A DNA stretch of 64,000 nt from Pirellulimonas nuda (GTDB lineage Bacteria; Planctomycetota; Planctomycetia; Pirellulales; Lacipirellulaceae): NCBI RefSeq assembly GCF_007750855.1, contig NZ_CP036291.1:4030001-4094000 (forward strand), written 5' to 3'. The notes beneath the pieces are model-generated. The model was not told the origin of the DNA. It worked only from the letters and a program-made list of their open reading frames with translations, and did not search any database. Positions 9,600 through 19,661 of the stretch are shown piece after piece. Position numbers and translations under genes: made by a program. How positions within the stretch are numbered: position 1 is the first letter of the stretch; the number at the start of each line of letters is the position of its first letter.

Positions 9600-12307
9600 A
9601 CTACCGTCGCCATTCCGCTCTTCGCGGCCTGATCGTTCTTATCGTGCTTTGCCAGCCGCTCGTTGGCCGGGCCCAGCAACAACAGGGGGCGCTGCCCGCG
9701 TCGCCCGCTTGGCCCGAGGTAACTCAGACCGCCCGCCCTTGGACGCGTTGGTGGTGGCACGGCTCCGCGGTCGATGCGCCCAACCTCACCCGGCTGCTCG
9801 AAGCGTACCACGCCGCCGGTCTGGGTGGGGTCGAGATCACCTGCATCTACGGCGTGAAGGGGAACGAGCAGCGCAACCGCGCATACCTATCGGAAGCGTG
9901 GGTCGAGGCCGTAAAGCACACGCTCCAAGAAGCCAAACGGCTAGGGATGGGGGTCGACCTCCCCGCGGGCTCGGGCTGGCGGATGGGGGGGCCGAGTGTG
10001 CTGCCGAAGGACGCAAACTCGCGGGTCGAGATCGCTAGTGAAACAGTTGCGGCCGGCGATGCCTACACCAAACAGTTTAGCCGGTCGACGCCGCAATCCG
10101 CGTTGGCGATCAGCAAAGACGGGCGGCGGATTGACCTCTCCGATCAAATCACCGGCAGCGCCCTCGAGTGGCGGGCGCCAGACGGAGACTGGACCGTCTA
10201 CACGCTCGCCTACCGTTGGTCGGGAGACCGCGTCAAGCGGCCCGGCCCCGGCGGCGAAGGGCTCAACATCAATCCGTTCTCCGCCCCTTCGGTTGAGCAC
10301 TTCCTAGCCTACTTTGGCAAGACGCTCGACCAACTGCCGGGCCTCCGCGCGCAGTTCCACGACTCGTTCGAGTACGACGGCAACTGGCAGCCGGAGTTCC
10401 TGGAAGCTTTCGCTGCCCGGCGCGGCTATCGGCTCGAGGACCAACTGCCGGCCCTGGCGGGAGATGGCCCGCAGGACACGGTGGAGCGCGTCAAGAGCGA
10501 CTACCGTGAGACGCTGGCAGACCTGGTGCTCGAGAACCTCGTCGAGCCGTGGGCCGCCTGGGCTCATCGCCACGGCCAGCTCGCCCGCAACCAGTCGCAC
10601 GGCTCCCCCGCGAACTGGCTCGACCTTTATGCGGCCGTCGATATCCCCGAGACCGAGAGCTTCGGGCGGTTGCAGGGGGGCGACGCCGACCCGCTGGTCC
10701 TGAAGTTCGCTTCGTCGGCCGCCAACGTGGCGGGCAAGAAGCTGGTCTCTTCCGAGTCGGCCACGTGGCTCGACGAGCACTTCAACGTGACGCTCGCGCA
10801 GCTCAAGCAGATCGTCGACCGCTTGATGCTGGCGGGGGTGAACCACGTCTTCTACCACGGCACGGCCTACTCGCCTGCGGACGCCCCCTGGCCCGGTTGG
10901 CTGTTCTATGCCTCGACGCAGCTCAACCCGCAGAACCCCATCTGGCGCGACTTCCCGACGCTCAACACGTACGTCACCCGCTGCCAGTCGGTGCTGCAAG
11001 ACAGCAGTCCCGACAACGACGTGCTGCTGTACTGGCCGCTGCACGACGCTTGGCACACCACGAAGGGGTTGAGGATGGAAGTGCGCGTTCACAACGGGGG
11101 CGACTGGTTCTACGGCCGGCCGTTGGGGGACGCCGCGGTGCTGTTGGACGAGCACGGCTACGCGTTCGACTATGTGTCCGACCGCGGGCTGGCGAGCTGC
11201 GCAGCGCGCGGCCGGCGCATCAAGGCGCCGGGCGGAACGTATTCCGCGGTTGTCGTGCCCCGCGCCCAGCACATGCCGTTGGCGACGCTGATGCGTCTCG
11301 CCGAGTTGGCAGACGGGGGAGCGACCGTGCTGTTTTGGGGCGGTCTGCCGACCAGCCAGCCCGGCATGGCGGGCGCCCAGCCGAACGCCGAATGGGACGC
11401 CGTGTCGCAGAAGATCCGCGCGCTTGCGGCAAAGGGCCGCGTACGTATTGGCGACGACGTGCCAGCGATGCTCCGGGCGGCCGGGGTTCGCAATGAACAT
11501 CAACTCCGAGACCTCGGCCTCGTCTTTTTGCGGAAGAAGTGGAACGGCAGTTCGGTTTACTTTCTCAGGAACAAGCGAGACACGCGATTCGATGGCTGGG
11601 CGCCGTTGGCGGCGTCGTTTACTTCGGCCGCAATCATGGACCCCATGTCGGGGAAGGTCGGCTTAGCGCAGGTTCAAGGCACTGCAAAGAGGGGTTCCTC
11701 GCTACGTTTACAACTGGCGGCCGGTCAATCGGTTCTCGTCTGCGCCAGCAACAATGATCTCAAAACGGATGAATGGCCCTACCGACAGCCGGCAGGCGCA
11801 TCGTCGACGCTCGCTGGGCCTTGGCGGGTGAGGTTTCTCACGGGGGGACCCAACCTTCCTGAAGGATTCGAGTCCGATGGTCCGAAGCCTTGGACCGAGG
11901 CCCCCGACCAATCCGCTCAGAGCTTTGCGGGCACGGTAAGTTACGCTGCTTCATTCGATGCGCCCCAGAGTGCTGGCCCGAGAATCCTACTCGACCTGGG
12001 TGAAGTCCTCGGCAGCGCCCGCGTGCGGGTAAATGGCGAAGAAGTCGCCACGCTGATAGCGCCGCCGTTTGAGGTCGAGCTGAACGAGCTTCTGCCAAGA
12101 GGAAACAAGCTGGAAGTGGAGGTAACCGGCGTGGCCGCGAATCGAATCCGCGACCTCGACCGACGCGGCGTCGTGTGGCGGGTGTTTGAGGACATCAATC
12201 TGGTGAACATCGACTACAAGCCGTTTGACGCCTCGGTCTGGCCGGTCCGCCCACTGGGGCTCACCGGCCCGGTGACGCTTACCCCATTGCGAGCGACGCA
12301 GCAGTGA
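9596..12307 (+). CDS. GH106 family alpha-L-rhamnosidase, secreted
   Basis: A 903-residue protein with an N-terminal signal peptide (about residues 8-26, LRGLIVLIVLCQPLVGRAQ). The family start is clear: ARPWTRWWWHGSAVDAPNLT, then GLGGVEITCIYGVKG and the LGMGVDLPAGSGWRMGGP segment. The later SESATWLDEHFNV and GVNHVFYHGTAYSP stretches belong to the catalytic barrel. The C-terminal galactose-binding-like sandwich (DLGEVLGSARVRVNGEEVAT) is also typical. It would remove terminal rhamnose from unsaturated RG-I oligosaccharides made by the PL11 enzyme encoded just upstream, with which it overlaps by four bases. Confidence 0.9.
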   Translation: MNYRRHSALRGLIVLIVLCQPLVGRAQQQQGALPASPAWPEVTQTARPWTRWWWHGSAVDAPNLTRLLEAYHAAGLGGVEITCIYGVKGNEQRNRAYLSEAWVEAVKHTLQEAKRLGMGVDLPAGSGWRMGGPSVLPKDANSRVEIASETVAAGDAYTKQFSRSTPQSALAISKDGRRIDLSDQITGSALEWRAPDGDWTVYTLAYRWSGDRVKRPGPGGEGLNINPFSAPSVEHFLAYFGKTLDQLPGLRAQFHDSFEYDGNWQPEFLEAFAARRGYRLEDQLPALAGDGPQDTVERVKSDYRETLADLVLENLVEPWAAWAHRHGQLARNQSHGSPANWLDLYAAVDIPETESFGRLQGGDADPLVLKFASSAANVAGKKLVSSESATWLDEHFNVTLAQLKQIVDRLMLAGVNHVFYHGTAYSPADAPWPGWLFYASTQLNPQNPIWRDFPTLNTYVTRCQSVLQDSSPDNDVLLYWPLHDAWHTTKGLRMEVRVHNGGDWFYGRPLGDAAVLLDEHGYAFDYVSDRGLASCAARGRRIKAPGGTYSAVVVPRAQHMPLATLMRLAELADGGATVLFWGGLPTSQPGMAGAQPNAEWDAVSQKIRALAAKGRVRIGDDVPAMLRAAGVRNEHQLRDLGLVFLRKKWNGSSVYFLRNKRDTRFDGWAPLAASFTSAAIMDPMSGKVGLAQVQGTAKRGSSLRLQLAAGQSVLVCASNNDLKTDEWPYRQPAGASSTLAGPWRVRFLTGGPNLPEGFESDGPKPWTEAPDQSAQSFAGTVSYAASFDAPQSAGPRILLDLGEVLGSARVRVNGEEVATLIAPPFEVELNELLPRGNKLEVEVTGVAANRIRDLDRRGVVWRVFEDINLVNIDYKPFDASVWPVRPLGLTGPVTLTPLRATQQ

Positions 12308-12327
12308 CGGGCGCCGGGTCGCCGTCG

Positions 12328-14304
12328 CTAGCGGTCGACTGGCGCTTCGTTCTGCAACCGGATCGCCTCGCCGTCACCCACCAGCCGGATGTTGGGGGCC
12401 GGGGGCGTGTTCATGCCGTCTCCCAGGTAGAAGCCCGGGTAGCAGGGCCGGTTGTAGACCACGTTCTGCCACACCAGCCCCAGTCGGTATTGGGGGTCGT
12501 GCAGCAAGGTCCTCAAGCGGATGTCGGTGGGGATTGTCGTGGTGTAGAGCCGCAGGGCGTTGCCGTCCGGAGCAGTGAGCAGCAGCTCTTCCCGCCAGTC
12601 GCCGATCAGGTCGCCCGCCAGGTTTGGTCGCCCCGTAGACGACACGCCGTTGAGCTCTGCGAGTGGTCGATCTTGCTTAGAACTCCAATCCCACTTGAAC
12701 ACTTGGGTCGGCCAGCCATCGGCCCGATCGCCCCCCCGTCGCCCCGGTCCGCCACGCCACGCCGGACGCCCAACGGCCAGCAGCTCGCGCAGCGGGTCGC
12801 CGTCCCACCAGAGTGACCACCCGCCGGCGCGCGGCGCGGGGCCAATCGATTTTCCGTCCGAGTCTCGCAGCCCCCCTGGCCCACCCCACGCTTCGAACCC
12901 GCGGTGCGTGGGGTCGATGTCGGCAGCCATCCCGCCCCCTACGTCCACCGTCGGGCTGTGGCTCCAGAGGATCTTGCCGGTCCGCGCGTCGCGCATCGCG
13001 GCGCCCGGGGTTTGGAACTGCTCGGCGTGCTCTTCGTTCTCTTGCACCGAGAAGACCTCCATCCCGGGGCGGTCGGGGTACATGTCGGTGATAAACATCG
13101 CGTCCCCATGACGCAGTCCGGTGGAGTAGAGCCCCCGCCCGTCGTCGTCGACCACCATCGCCTGGTAGACGATCTCGTCCTTGCCGTCGTCGTCGACGTC
13201 GGCCACAGAAAGGGAGTGTCCCCCCATGCCCGAGTAAGGAGAGGCGTCTGTGTACGGGGCGCGGCCGACGCCCGTGTCGAACGTCCAGCGGAGGGTCAGC
13301 TCGCCGTCCCGCCAGTCCCAAGCGGCCATCACGATCCGTCCATAGACCCCGCGGCACATCACCACGCTGGGACGTTGGCCGTCGACGTAGGCCACGCACG
13401 CCAGGAAGCGGTCGCAGCGGTTTCCGTAGCTGTCGTTGCCGGCGTTGCCGCCGATCCCCCCCCAGCCGTTGATCGGGTCGCGTCCCGGCACGTAGCCCAC
13501 CGTCTTGAGCGCGGCGCCGGTCCGCCCGTCGAAGATCGTGAAGTACTCCGGTCCGTCGAGCACGCGTCCGTCCCGCTGTGACCCCGGCTGCAGGGTGCGC
13601 CAGTCTTTCTCACCGTCGCCGATCACTACCCCCACGCCGTCGGTGGCGCCGTCGGCCGTCTTGCAAGCCACTTCTGCGCGGCCGTCGCCGTCCAGGTCGT
13701 ACACCATGAACTGCGTGTAGTGCTCTCCCTCGCGGATGTTCCTGCCCAGGTCGATGCGCCACAGCCGCGTGCCGTCGAGCCGGTACGCGTCGAGGACCGG
13801 GGTCCCCGTCACGCCCGTCGATCCGTTGTCGCGACCCCGCGAGGACTGGTGCAGCACGACGTCGAGCCGCCCGTCGCCGTCGAGGTCGGCCGCTGAGGCG
13901 TCACCCGGTCGGTACCCGGCGATGGGGTCGATGGGGATCTCTAGGAACCCTTGCTGCCAGACCGCCACCGCTTTGCAGGGCGCTAGCTCGCGGCCATCGA
14001 GCACCGGCCGCACTGCGTAGGACAACGACGCGTCGTTGGGGGCAGCTGCGTCGACCAGGTTGGTGGCGCCCGCTACCGGCCCGTCGTTGACGCGTTGGGC
14101 GTCGCCCCCGCTGGTCTGCCGATACACGTTGAACGCCACCCCTTCGGGGTCGGTCCCCAGCAGCCGCCAACCAACGTAGACGCCCGCGTTGGGTTGACGG
14201 ACCGCCACGACCCCGCGCGTCAGGTTCTCCATCTGACGCTGCGCGCCGACGGGCGTCGGCGCTAGCGCCAAGAGGATCAGAAGCGCAATGTGCCGGCGTT
14301 GCAT
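12328..14304 (-). CDS. PL11 rhamnogalacturonan lyase, secreted
   Basis: A 658-residue protein with a cleavable signal peptide (LLILLALAPTPVGAQ, about residues 8-22). It starts with the PL11 hallmark MENLTRGVVAVRQP and then YVGWRLLGTDPEGVAFNVYR. Propeller calcium-loop repeats are seen as DLDGDGRLDVVLHQSS, DLDGDGRAEVACKTADG and DVDDDGKDEIVYQAM. Unlike the PL11 at 6465 it lacks the DNRLRE domain, the dockerin-like repeats and the LEPR-XLL motif, so it is probably periplasmic and acts on imported oligosaccharides; this division of labour is an inference. It lies 57 bases downstream of the GH51 gene on the same strand and converges on GH106 with a 20-base gap. Confidence 0.9.
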   Translation of the reverse strand: MQRRHIALLILLALAPTPVGAQRQMENLTRGVVAVRQPNAGVYVGWRLLGTDPEGVAFNVYRQTSGGDAQRVNDGPVAGATNLVDAAAPNDASLSYAVRPVLDGRELAPCKAVAVWQQGFLEIPIDPIAGYRPGDASAADLDGDGRLDVVLHQSSRGRDNGSTGVTGTPVLDAYRLDGTRLWRIDLGRNIREGEHYTQFMVYDLDGDGRAEVACKTADGATDGVGVVIGDGEKDWRTLQPGSQRDGRVLDGPEYFTIFDGRTGAALKTVGYVPGRDPINGWGGIGGNAGNDSYGNRCDRFLACVAYVDGQRPSVVMCRGVYGRIVMAAWDWRDGELTLRWTFDTGVGRAPYTDASPYSGMGGHSLSVADVDDDGKDEIVYQAMVVDDDGRGLYSTGLRHGDAMFITDMYPDRPGMEVFSVQENEEHAEQFQTPGAAMRDARTGKILWSHSPTVDVGGGMAADIDPTHRGFEAWGGPGGLRDSDGKSIGPAPRAGGWSLWWDGDPLRELLAVGRPAWRGGPGRRGGDRADGWPTQVFKWDWSSKQDRPLAELNGVSSTGRPNLAGDLIGDWREELLLTAPDGNALRLYTTTIPTDIRLRTLLHDPQYRLGLVWQNVVYNRPCYPGFYLGDGMNTPPAPNIRLVGDGEAIRLQNEAPVDR

Positions 14305-14361
14305 AACGACTGACTCGGGGGAACGGGGGGAAGCGCTGCCGCCGCGGGGCTGGTCGCTGCC

Positions 14362-15948
14362 TCACTTCTTCTCGTCCAGCTCCAGCACCAGCACCGACCG
14401 CGGCGGCGCCTCGACCACAAGCTCCCCGTCTGCCAGCGAAGCCCCGTCAAACTCCCGGGGCGTGAGCCGGTCGGGCGACTCGAACGTGTTGTGCGCGTCG
14501 AGCCGCTGGGCGGTGAGCACCCTCCCACGCACGGCGCCCGCGTCGACCCCGGAGAGCCGGCAGCGGAGCTTCACCGGCGCCTTGGCGTCGACGTTCACGA
14601 TCGATACGTGCACCTTGCCGGCGTCGTCCCGCGACGCCGAGACGCTCAGCGCCGGCATCGACTCGCCCCCAAAAGCGTAGTCGGGCGACGTGAGTTCGAG
14701 CGGGAGCCGCGTGGCGTCGTGGTGGACCTTGAACATCTCGAACACGTGGTAGGTGGGGGTGCGGAGCATCTTGTCCCCCTCGGTGAGGATCATGGCCTGC
14801 AGCACGTTCACCACCTGGGCGATGTTGGCCATGTGGATGCGGTCGTTGTGCTCGTGGAACATGTGCAACGACATCCCCGCCAGCAGCGCGTCGCGCAGCG
14901 AGTTCTGCTGGTAGAGGCCGTAGTCGGGCGCGCCGGGCTCCGTGCGGTACCAGGCGCCCCACTCGTCGACGAACAGGCCGATCCGTTTCTTGGGGTCGAC
15001 GCGGTCCATCTCTTCCTCGGTCACGCGGATAGCGTGCTCGATGCCCAGCGACTCTTTGAGGATCGCGAACCACTTCTCTTCCCCGAAGCCGGTGGCCGGG
15101 AGCTTGTCGCCCCACGGCGCGGCGAGCGTGTACTGGTGCAGCGAAAGCCCCTGCGTCCGCCCCCCTACCCGCTGCATCACCACGCGGCTCCAGTTGCGGT
15201 CCGCCCCGTTCGGGCCGCAGGCGATCCGCACCAGGCGGTTGCCGCTGTACTCGTGGCAGAAGGTGGCGTACCGGCGGTATAGGTCGCTGTAGTACTCGGG
15301 CGTCATCTGGCCGCCGCAGCCCCAGTTCTCGTTCCCGATCCCGAAGTATTTCACTTTCCACGGCTTCTCGCGGCCGTTGGCGCGGCGGAGGTTGGCAAGC
15401 TGGCTGTCGCCATCGAACGTCATGTACTCGATCCAGTCCCGCATCTCCTCGGGCGTGCCGCTCCCCACGTTGCCGGCGATGTACGGGTCGGCGCCCAGCA
15501 GCTCGCACAGGTCGAGGAACTCGTGCGTGCCGAACGCGTTCGTGTCGATCACCTTGCCCCAGTGCAGGTTGACCCGCTTGGGCCGCTGGTCCAGCGGCCC
15601 GATGCCGTCGCGCCAGTGGTAGTCGTCCGCGAAGCAGCCGCCGGGCCAGCGGAGGTTCGGGATGTCGATCGCCTTGAGCGCCTCGACGATGTCGGTGCGG
15701 TAGCCATGCGTGTTGGGGACCGCGGAGTCTTCCCCCACCCAGATGCCGTCGTAGATGCACCGACCGAGGTGCTCGGCGAAGTGTCCGTACAGGTGGCGGC
15801 TGATCTTGCCGCCGTCTTGATCGCCGTGGATCTCCCCGACCGCGTCGCCGGCCCGCACGCCGCTGGCGACGCAAAGCGCGAGCAGCCCGGCCAGACACAG
15901 GGTGGATCGATGAATCAAAGGAGAACGAGGGTCTCTTGCGATTGACAT
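14362..15948 (-). CDS. GH51 alpha-L-arabinofuranosidase, secreted
   Basis: A 528-residue protein with a signal peptide (about residues 13-33). The GH51 barrel is recognisable by [19 protein letters not shown] and [20 protein letters not shown]. The expected acid/base is Glu207 in [11 protein letters not shown] and the nucleophile Glu329 in [13 protein letters not shown]-terminal beta-domain follows. The enzyme would remove arabinofuranosyl residues from arabinan or arabinogalactan side chains of RG-I, and it is probably co-transcribed with the PL11 gene immediately downstream. Confidence 0.92.
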   Translation of the reverse strand: MSIARDPRSPLIHRSTLCLAGLLALCVASGVRAGDAVGEIHGDQDGGKISRHLYGHFAEHLGRCIYDGIWVGEDSAVPNTHGYRTDIVEALKAIDIPNLRWPGGCFADDYHWRDGIGPLDQRPKRVNLHWGKVIDTNAFGTHEFLDLCELLGADPYIAGNVGSGTPEEMRDWIEYMTFDGDSQLANLRRANGREKPWKVKYFGIGNENWGCGGQMTPEYYSDLYRRYATFCHEYSGNRLVRIACGPNGADRNWSRVVMQRVGGRTQGLSLHQYTLAAPWGDKLPATGFGEEKWFAILKESLGIEHAIRVTEEEMDRVDPKKRIGLFVDEWGAWYRTEPGAPDYGLYQQNSLRDALLAGMSLHMFHEHNDRIHMANIAQVVNVLQAMILTEGDKMLRTPTYHVFEMFKVHHDATRLPLELTSPDYAFGGESMPALSVSASRDDAGKVHVSIVNVDAKAPVKLRCRLSGVDAGAVRGRVLTAQRLDAHNTFESPDRLTPREFDGASLADGELVVEAPPRSVLVLELDEKK

Positions 15949-16274
15949 GGGTGGTCTCGTAACTCAGTGGAGCAAACAACAGGGCAACTTTCCCGCAGAG
16001 CCGAAGGCGCGGGGCCCTCGCGGTTCGACGAGTGCTTCACACTATATCCCAGCCGGTTCACTACCGACCGTGTCGCTGAGTCGCGCCTGCATGACGCACG
16101 TTCTCGCGATGCCGTCGTCGCCCCTTGTTTTCCCTGCCGCGGCGGCGGTCGGCCCCGCGCGCGTCGGCCGTGGCGGGACCGAAAAGAAGGCCGCTTTGCA
16201 AGCGTGGCGCGCACGCGCCTGTACCACGGCGCCGCAGCCAACGACCGGTCGACCGCGCCGCCGACCCGCTCGTC

Positions 16275-16577
16275 GGGTTTTGTCCTTTTGTCCCATGCCC
16301 CGATTGGTTTTTTGGCCTCATGGCTGCTTGAGTCGCGGGCGCCCTGCTTGCGCCGCAACGACTTACGACGACGCTCGGGGGGCGTCGGCCGCTCGGCAGC
16401 GGACAAAACGACCCGCAGAGCGGACACCAGCCCCCCTCTAGCGGACACCTCAGGGACAAAATCCTGCGCCCCCTCCGGCCGCGGGGTGTGCGCGCAGCGT
16501 CCCCGCACGGCCCCCGGCAAGAGAGGTCGGAATCGCTGCTGATTATCGCGGCGAGGGTGGCTAAAAGCGAGGCAAAA
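16275..16577 (+). repeat. GGACA/TGTCC intergenic element, copy A
   Basis: This is a ~303-base non-coding element with a second copy at 54056-54367. It begins with TTTTGTCCTTTTGTCCC, carries GCAACGACTTACG 74 bases after the first TGTCC, then three AGCGGACA boxes at 16398, 16419 and 16440 (exact 21-base steps), then GGGACAAAATCC, and ends with GGGTGGCTAAAAGCGAG at 16555. The opening TTTTGTCC and closing GGACAAAA are inverted with respect to each other and could pair. The element stops 47 bases from the stop codon of the minus-strand gene at 16625. The function is unknown. The rest of the 15949-16624 gap shows nothing else I can support beyond the GH51 leader. Confidence 0.75.
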
Positions 16578-16624
16578 CCGCCAACAAACGCCCCGTCATC
16601 GTGAGCGGTAGGACGGGACCGGCG

Positions 16625-17023
16625 CTAGGCCGCGCCGGCAGACGCGCGGCGGTCGGCGGCGGCCGCGTCGCGGCTGCGGCTGAAGGGGATCCCGAAGCCG
16701 ATCAACGTGCCGACGGCGATCATCACCAGCGTGATCGGCTTGAGCTGACGCCAATGGGCCAAGAAGAACCCGAAACTCCCGTCCGCCACAAACGGCGCGA
16801 AACGCCATTCGGCGAACAGCCCAAGCCCGAGCGCCAGCACCCCGCAGACAACGCCCAGGTACCCGGACCGCGACTGAAACAGCCCCGCCCCGCACCCCAG
16901 CAGCCCGCCCGGCAGCACCAGCCCGTAAAACCCCTGGCCCGCAAGCCAGAAGAACCCGGCATAGCCCAAAGCGCCGCCGACGAGGGCGCCGAGCAGAACG
17001 AGGCAGTCTTGCTTCCATCGCAT
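16625..17023 (-). CDS. Small membrane protein, unknown function
   Basis: A 132-residue protein with about four hydrophobic segments (roughly 7-27, 32-48, 54-70 and 95-112) and short loops, ending in a polar, Ala/Arg/Asp-rich tail. No family is recognised. A GAGGCG sequence lies about seven bases before the ATG. It is followed downstream by repeat copy A. Codon use is like that of its neighbours, so I take it as a real gene. Confidence 0.6.
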   Translation of the reverse strand: MRWKQDCLVLLGALVGGALGYAGFFWLAGQGFYGLVLPGGLLGCGAGLFQSRSGYLGVVCGVLALGLGLFAEWRFAPFVADGSFGFFLAHWRQLKPITLVMIAVGTLIGFGIPFSRSRDAAAADRRASAGAA

Positions 17024-17161
17024 GGGGGGCGCCTCGTTTTTTCTCTACTGGAAGGGCTTGGTGTCGTGAAATAGAACGTCACCGCCGGAAACCCGAGCCG
17101 TCGGCCGCAGCAACTACCAGAGCGGCAAACAATCTGATCACGACCCCCCCGCCGGCGCCAC

Positions 17162-17659
17162 TCATGTCTCGTCGGCGTCTGAGGCGGAACCGAGGTTTGT
17201 GCTGTGCGGCGTCGATACGCGGACGCGACGCCACCCGCAGGCGCCAAGATAGACGTTCGTTGCGCCAAAGACGAGCACCAAGAACGCGACAAGGCCGCGG
17301 TCGATCGGTTCGGGCGACACGTAGACTTCGCCCAGGCCGCTCACGAGGCCGAAGAGCATTAGGGCCGCCAGAAGCAGATTGCAGACGCCCAGTAGTCGTT
17401 TCAACCCCGACCTCTGGCGATACCAGCAGAGCCATTCGGCGACCGCGTAGGCGCCCACCGGCGGCACGGTGAGGACAGCACTAACGAACGCATAGGGGTC
17501 GTCGCCAGCCGCGATCGCGCTGGCGCTAGCGGCAAGAATCAAGAGCGCGGTGACAAAGTTGATGGCCAGCAGCAGCGTGTCGATCAACGCACGGCCGGGG
17601 GTCGGGTTGCGCGTGCCCGAGCCGACCGGCGCCTGGTCGGGAGAGGCGTCTTGGACCAT
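17162..17659 (-). CDS. Predicted membrane protein, unknown function
   Basis: A 165-residue protein with a polar N-terminus and about four hydrophobic helices (roughly 24-50, 56-76, 88-108 and 122-142). The family is not recognised. It starts 45 bases after the stop of the Rrf2-type regulator on the same strand and may be transcribed with it, but nothing in the protein ties it to NO or nitrate. Confidence 0.6.
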   Translation of the reverse strand: MVQDASPDQAPVGSGTRNPTPGRALIDTLLLAINFVTALLILAASASAIAAGDDPYAFVSAVLTVPPVGAYAVAEWLCWYRQRSGLKRLLGVCNLLLAALMLFGLVSGLGEVYVSPEPIDRGLVAFLVLVFGATNVYLGACGWRRVRVSTPHSTNLGSASDADET

Positions 17660-17704
17660 GGCCGCCTGTCAGAAGGGGATGCCGGCAGCGCGCCCGCGCG
17701 CCCC

Positions 17705-18127
17705 TCAGGCGCTCTCGCAGAGCGGGATGATGGGGCTGGTCGATTCTACTAGCTGCTTGATCGTCACCCCTTTGAACGCCTTCTCGACCGCGGCGTACGC
17801 CTTGTCCAACTCGGCGTGCAGTGGGCAGAGCGCCTTGTGCGTCTTCAGGCCGAGCGGGCAGGAGCGGATGCGCTGGACCGGCGAGACCGCGTTGACCACG
17901 TCTAGGATCGTCAGCTTGCCTGTCGGCTTGCTCAGCTCGTACCCCCCCCCGGGGCCGGGGCGCGAACGCACCAGGCCGGCGCCCGCCAGCTCTTGCAGCA
18001 CGCGTGTCAGGTAGCGCCGCGGCACCTTGGTTTGCTCTGCCAGGTGGTCTGCCGACACAGGCGACTCCGGCTGGCTCCCCATGCACGCAACAGCCCGCAA
18101 GGCGTACTCGGCTGTCTTGGAAAGCAT
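17705..18127 (-). CDS. Rrf2-family transcriptional regulator, NsrR-like
   Basis: A 140-residue regulator. The ATG at 18127 is chosen because [16 protein letters not shown] is the canonical Rrf2 N-terminus; the frame is open further upstream without family sequence. The winged helix spans about residues 1-65 ([20 protein letters not shown] recognition helix, [11 protein letters not shown] wing). The ligand loop [17 protein letters not shown] has Cys90 and Cys101, one cysteine fewer than the three of classical NsrR/IscR; Cys15 and Cys137 are further candidates. It is divergent from hmp and ric, exactly the genes NsrR controls in other bacteria, so NO sensing is the best inference. Some uncertainty remains because of the altered cysteine set. 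Confidence 0.82.
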   Translation of the reverse strand: MLSKTAEYALRAVACMGSQPESPVSADHLAEQTKVPRRYLTRVLQELAGAGLVRSRPGPGGGYELSKPTGKLTILDVVNAVSPVQRIRSCPLGLKTHKALCPLHAELDKAYAAVEKAFKGVTIKQLVESTSPIIPLCESA

Positions 18128-18425
18128 GGTTTTGAGCCTCTTGGTACTAGCACGTCGGCCGCAGGCATGGGGCACGCCGGCCGCGGGCATGGGGGCCCGC
18201 CCGTCTATTCTACACCCGGCGATGCAGCAATTCAGCATAGGCGCCCGCCCCGGCGCCGACAACCGCAAAGCGGCGGGGTCGGCCGGCGGAGGCGAGGGAA
18301 AAATCCGCTGCAACGTGCACGTTGACGTGCAGGTTGCGATTGTATACCTTTGCGTACACATTGCAGGCCCCTCCATTATCCGCCCCGCAGCCCACTCCCC
18401 CACCCGCCCCCAAGAGAGAACCTCG
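18128..18425. promoter_or_regulatory. Divergent nsrR-like/hmp control region with two dyads
   Basis: The 298-base gap between the divergent regulator and hmp contains a perfect 14-base palindrome, CAACGTGCACGTTG, at 18311-18324. It also holds an interrupted inverted repeat, TGTATAC - 6 bases - GTACACA, at 18341-18360 (one mismatch between arms). Both lie 66-115 bases before the hmp start and are candidate operators for the Rrf2 protein. Hmp has AGAGA about seven bases before its ATG as a modest ribosome binding site. Assignment to the regulator is inference. Confidence 0.5.
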
Positions 18426-19661
18426 ATGCTGAGCGACAAGACGATCCAGATCATCAAGGAGATCACCCCCGCCGTGGCGGCCAACGCCGAGGCGATCACC
18501 GTGCGGTTCTACGAGCGCATGTTCGCCGGGAACCCCGAGGTCAAGGTCTTCTTCAACCAGGCGCACCAGCACAGCGGCGGCCAACAGCGGGCGCTCGCCG
18601 GGGCGATCTGCGCCTACTTCACCCACATCGACAACCTCGAGGTCTTGCTGCCGGCGGTCGAGCTGATCGCCCAGAAGCACTGCTCGTTGGGCATCCAGCC
18701 AGAACACTACCCGATCGTCGGCAAGCACCTGCTGGACGCCATCGGCGACGTGATGGGGGACGCGGCCACGCCGGAGATTGTCGAAGCAGTGGCCGAGGCC
18801 TACGGCCTGCTGGCCGAGGTTTGCATCGGGCGTGAGAAAGACATCTACCAGCAGCAGGCGGCGGCCGAGGGGGGCTGGAACGGCTTCCGCGACTTTGTCG
18901 TCGACCGCAAGGTCGCCGAGAGCGAGATCGTGACCTCCTTCTACCTGAAGCCGGCCGACGGCGGCGCGTTGGCGGCCTTCGCGCCGGGCCAGTACATCAC
19001 GGTCCGCCTCGAACACCCCACCACGCCGACCTCCCCGCGGAACTACAGCCTGTCCGACAACCCGGGCAACGGCCACTACCGGATCACGGTCAAGCGAGAG
19101 CCGGCCCTGGCGGCCGAGGCCCCCGGCGGTCTGATCTCGAACTACCTGCACGACCACGTGAACATCGGCGACACGATCCAGGTCGGCCCCCCTTGCGGCG
19201 AGTTCACCATCGACCCGAGCGAAGCGAACCCGCAGCCAATCGTGTTCATCGCCGGGGGCATCGGGGTGACCCCGCTGCTGTCGATGGCCAAGAGCCTGGT
19301 GGCCGCGAAGACGCCGGCGCCGATCTACTTCCTGCAGGCGGCCCGGAACAGCGCCGTGCACGCCCTGGCGGGGGAGGTCCGCGGCCTGGCCGGCAGCGGT
19401 TGCGACGTGAAGACCCAGGTGGTGTACGACGCCCCGCTGGAGGGCGACCTGAACTCCGGCAAGTGCGACGGCCACGGGTTGGTGACGGCCGAGCTGCTGC
19501 GTTCTTGGGCGCCCATCGCCGAGGCGCGGTTCTACTTCTGCGGACCGAGCCCGTTCATGGCGTCGGTCGCCGACAGCCTGAAAGAGCTGGGGGTGGACGA
19601 CTCGCGGGTCAACTACGAGTTCTTCGGCCCCAAGCAGCAGTTGCAGACCGTCGCCGCGTAA
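18426..19661 (+). CDS. hmp: Flavohemoprotein, nitric oxide dioxygenase
   Basis: A 411-residue cytoplasmic enzyme that turns NO and O2 into nitrate using NAD(P)H. The globin domain (1-~145) has Tyr29, Gln53 and the proximal His85 (QKHCSLGI), matching the E. coli Hmp positions. The FAD domain follows with RNYSLSD (flavin binding) and the NAD domain with [11 protein letters not shown] and the terminal [10 protein letters not shown] and YEFFGP motifs. All three domains are complete. It is followed by ric 49 bases downstream, so the two probably form an operon. Confidence 0.96.
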   Translation: MLSDKTIQIIKEITPAVAANAEAITVRFYERMFAGNPEVKVFFNQAHQHSGGQQRALAGAICAYFTHIDNLEVLLPAVELIAQKHCSLGIQPEHYPIVGKHLLDAIGDVMGDAATPEIVEAVAEAYGLLAEVCIGREKDIYQQQAAAEGGWNGFRDFVVDRKVAESEIVTSFYLKPADGGALAAFAPGQYITVRLEHPTTPTSPRNYSLSDNPGNGHYRITVKREPALAAEAPGGLISNYLHDHVNIGDTIQVGPPCGEFTIDPSEANPQPIVFIAGGIGVTPLLSMAKSLVAAKTPAPIYFLQAARNSAVHALAGEVRGLAGSGCDVKTQVVYDAPLEGDLNSGKCDGHGLVTAELLRSWAPIAEARFYFCGPSPFMASVADSLKELGVDDSRVNYEFFGPKQQLQTVAA

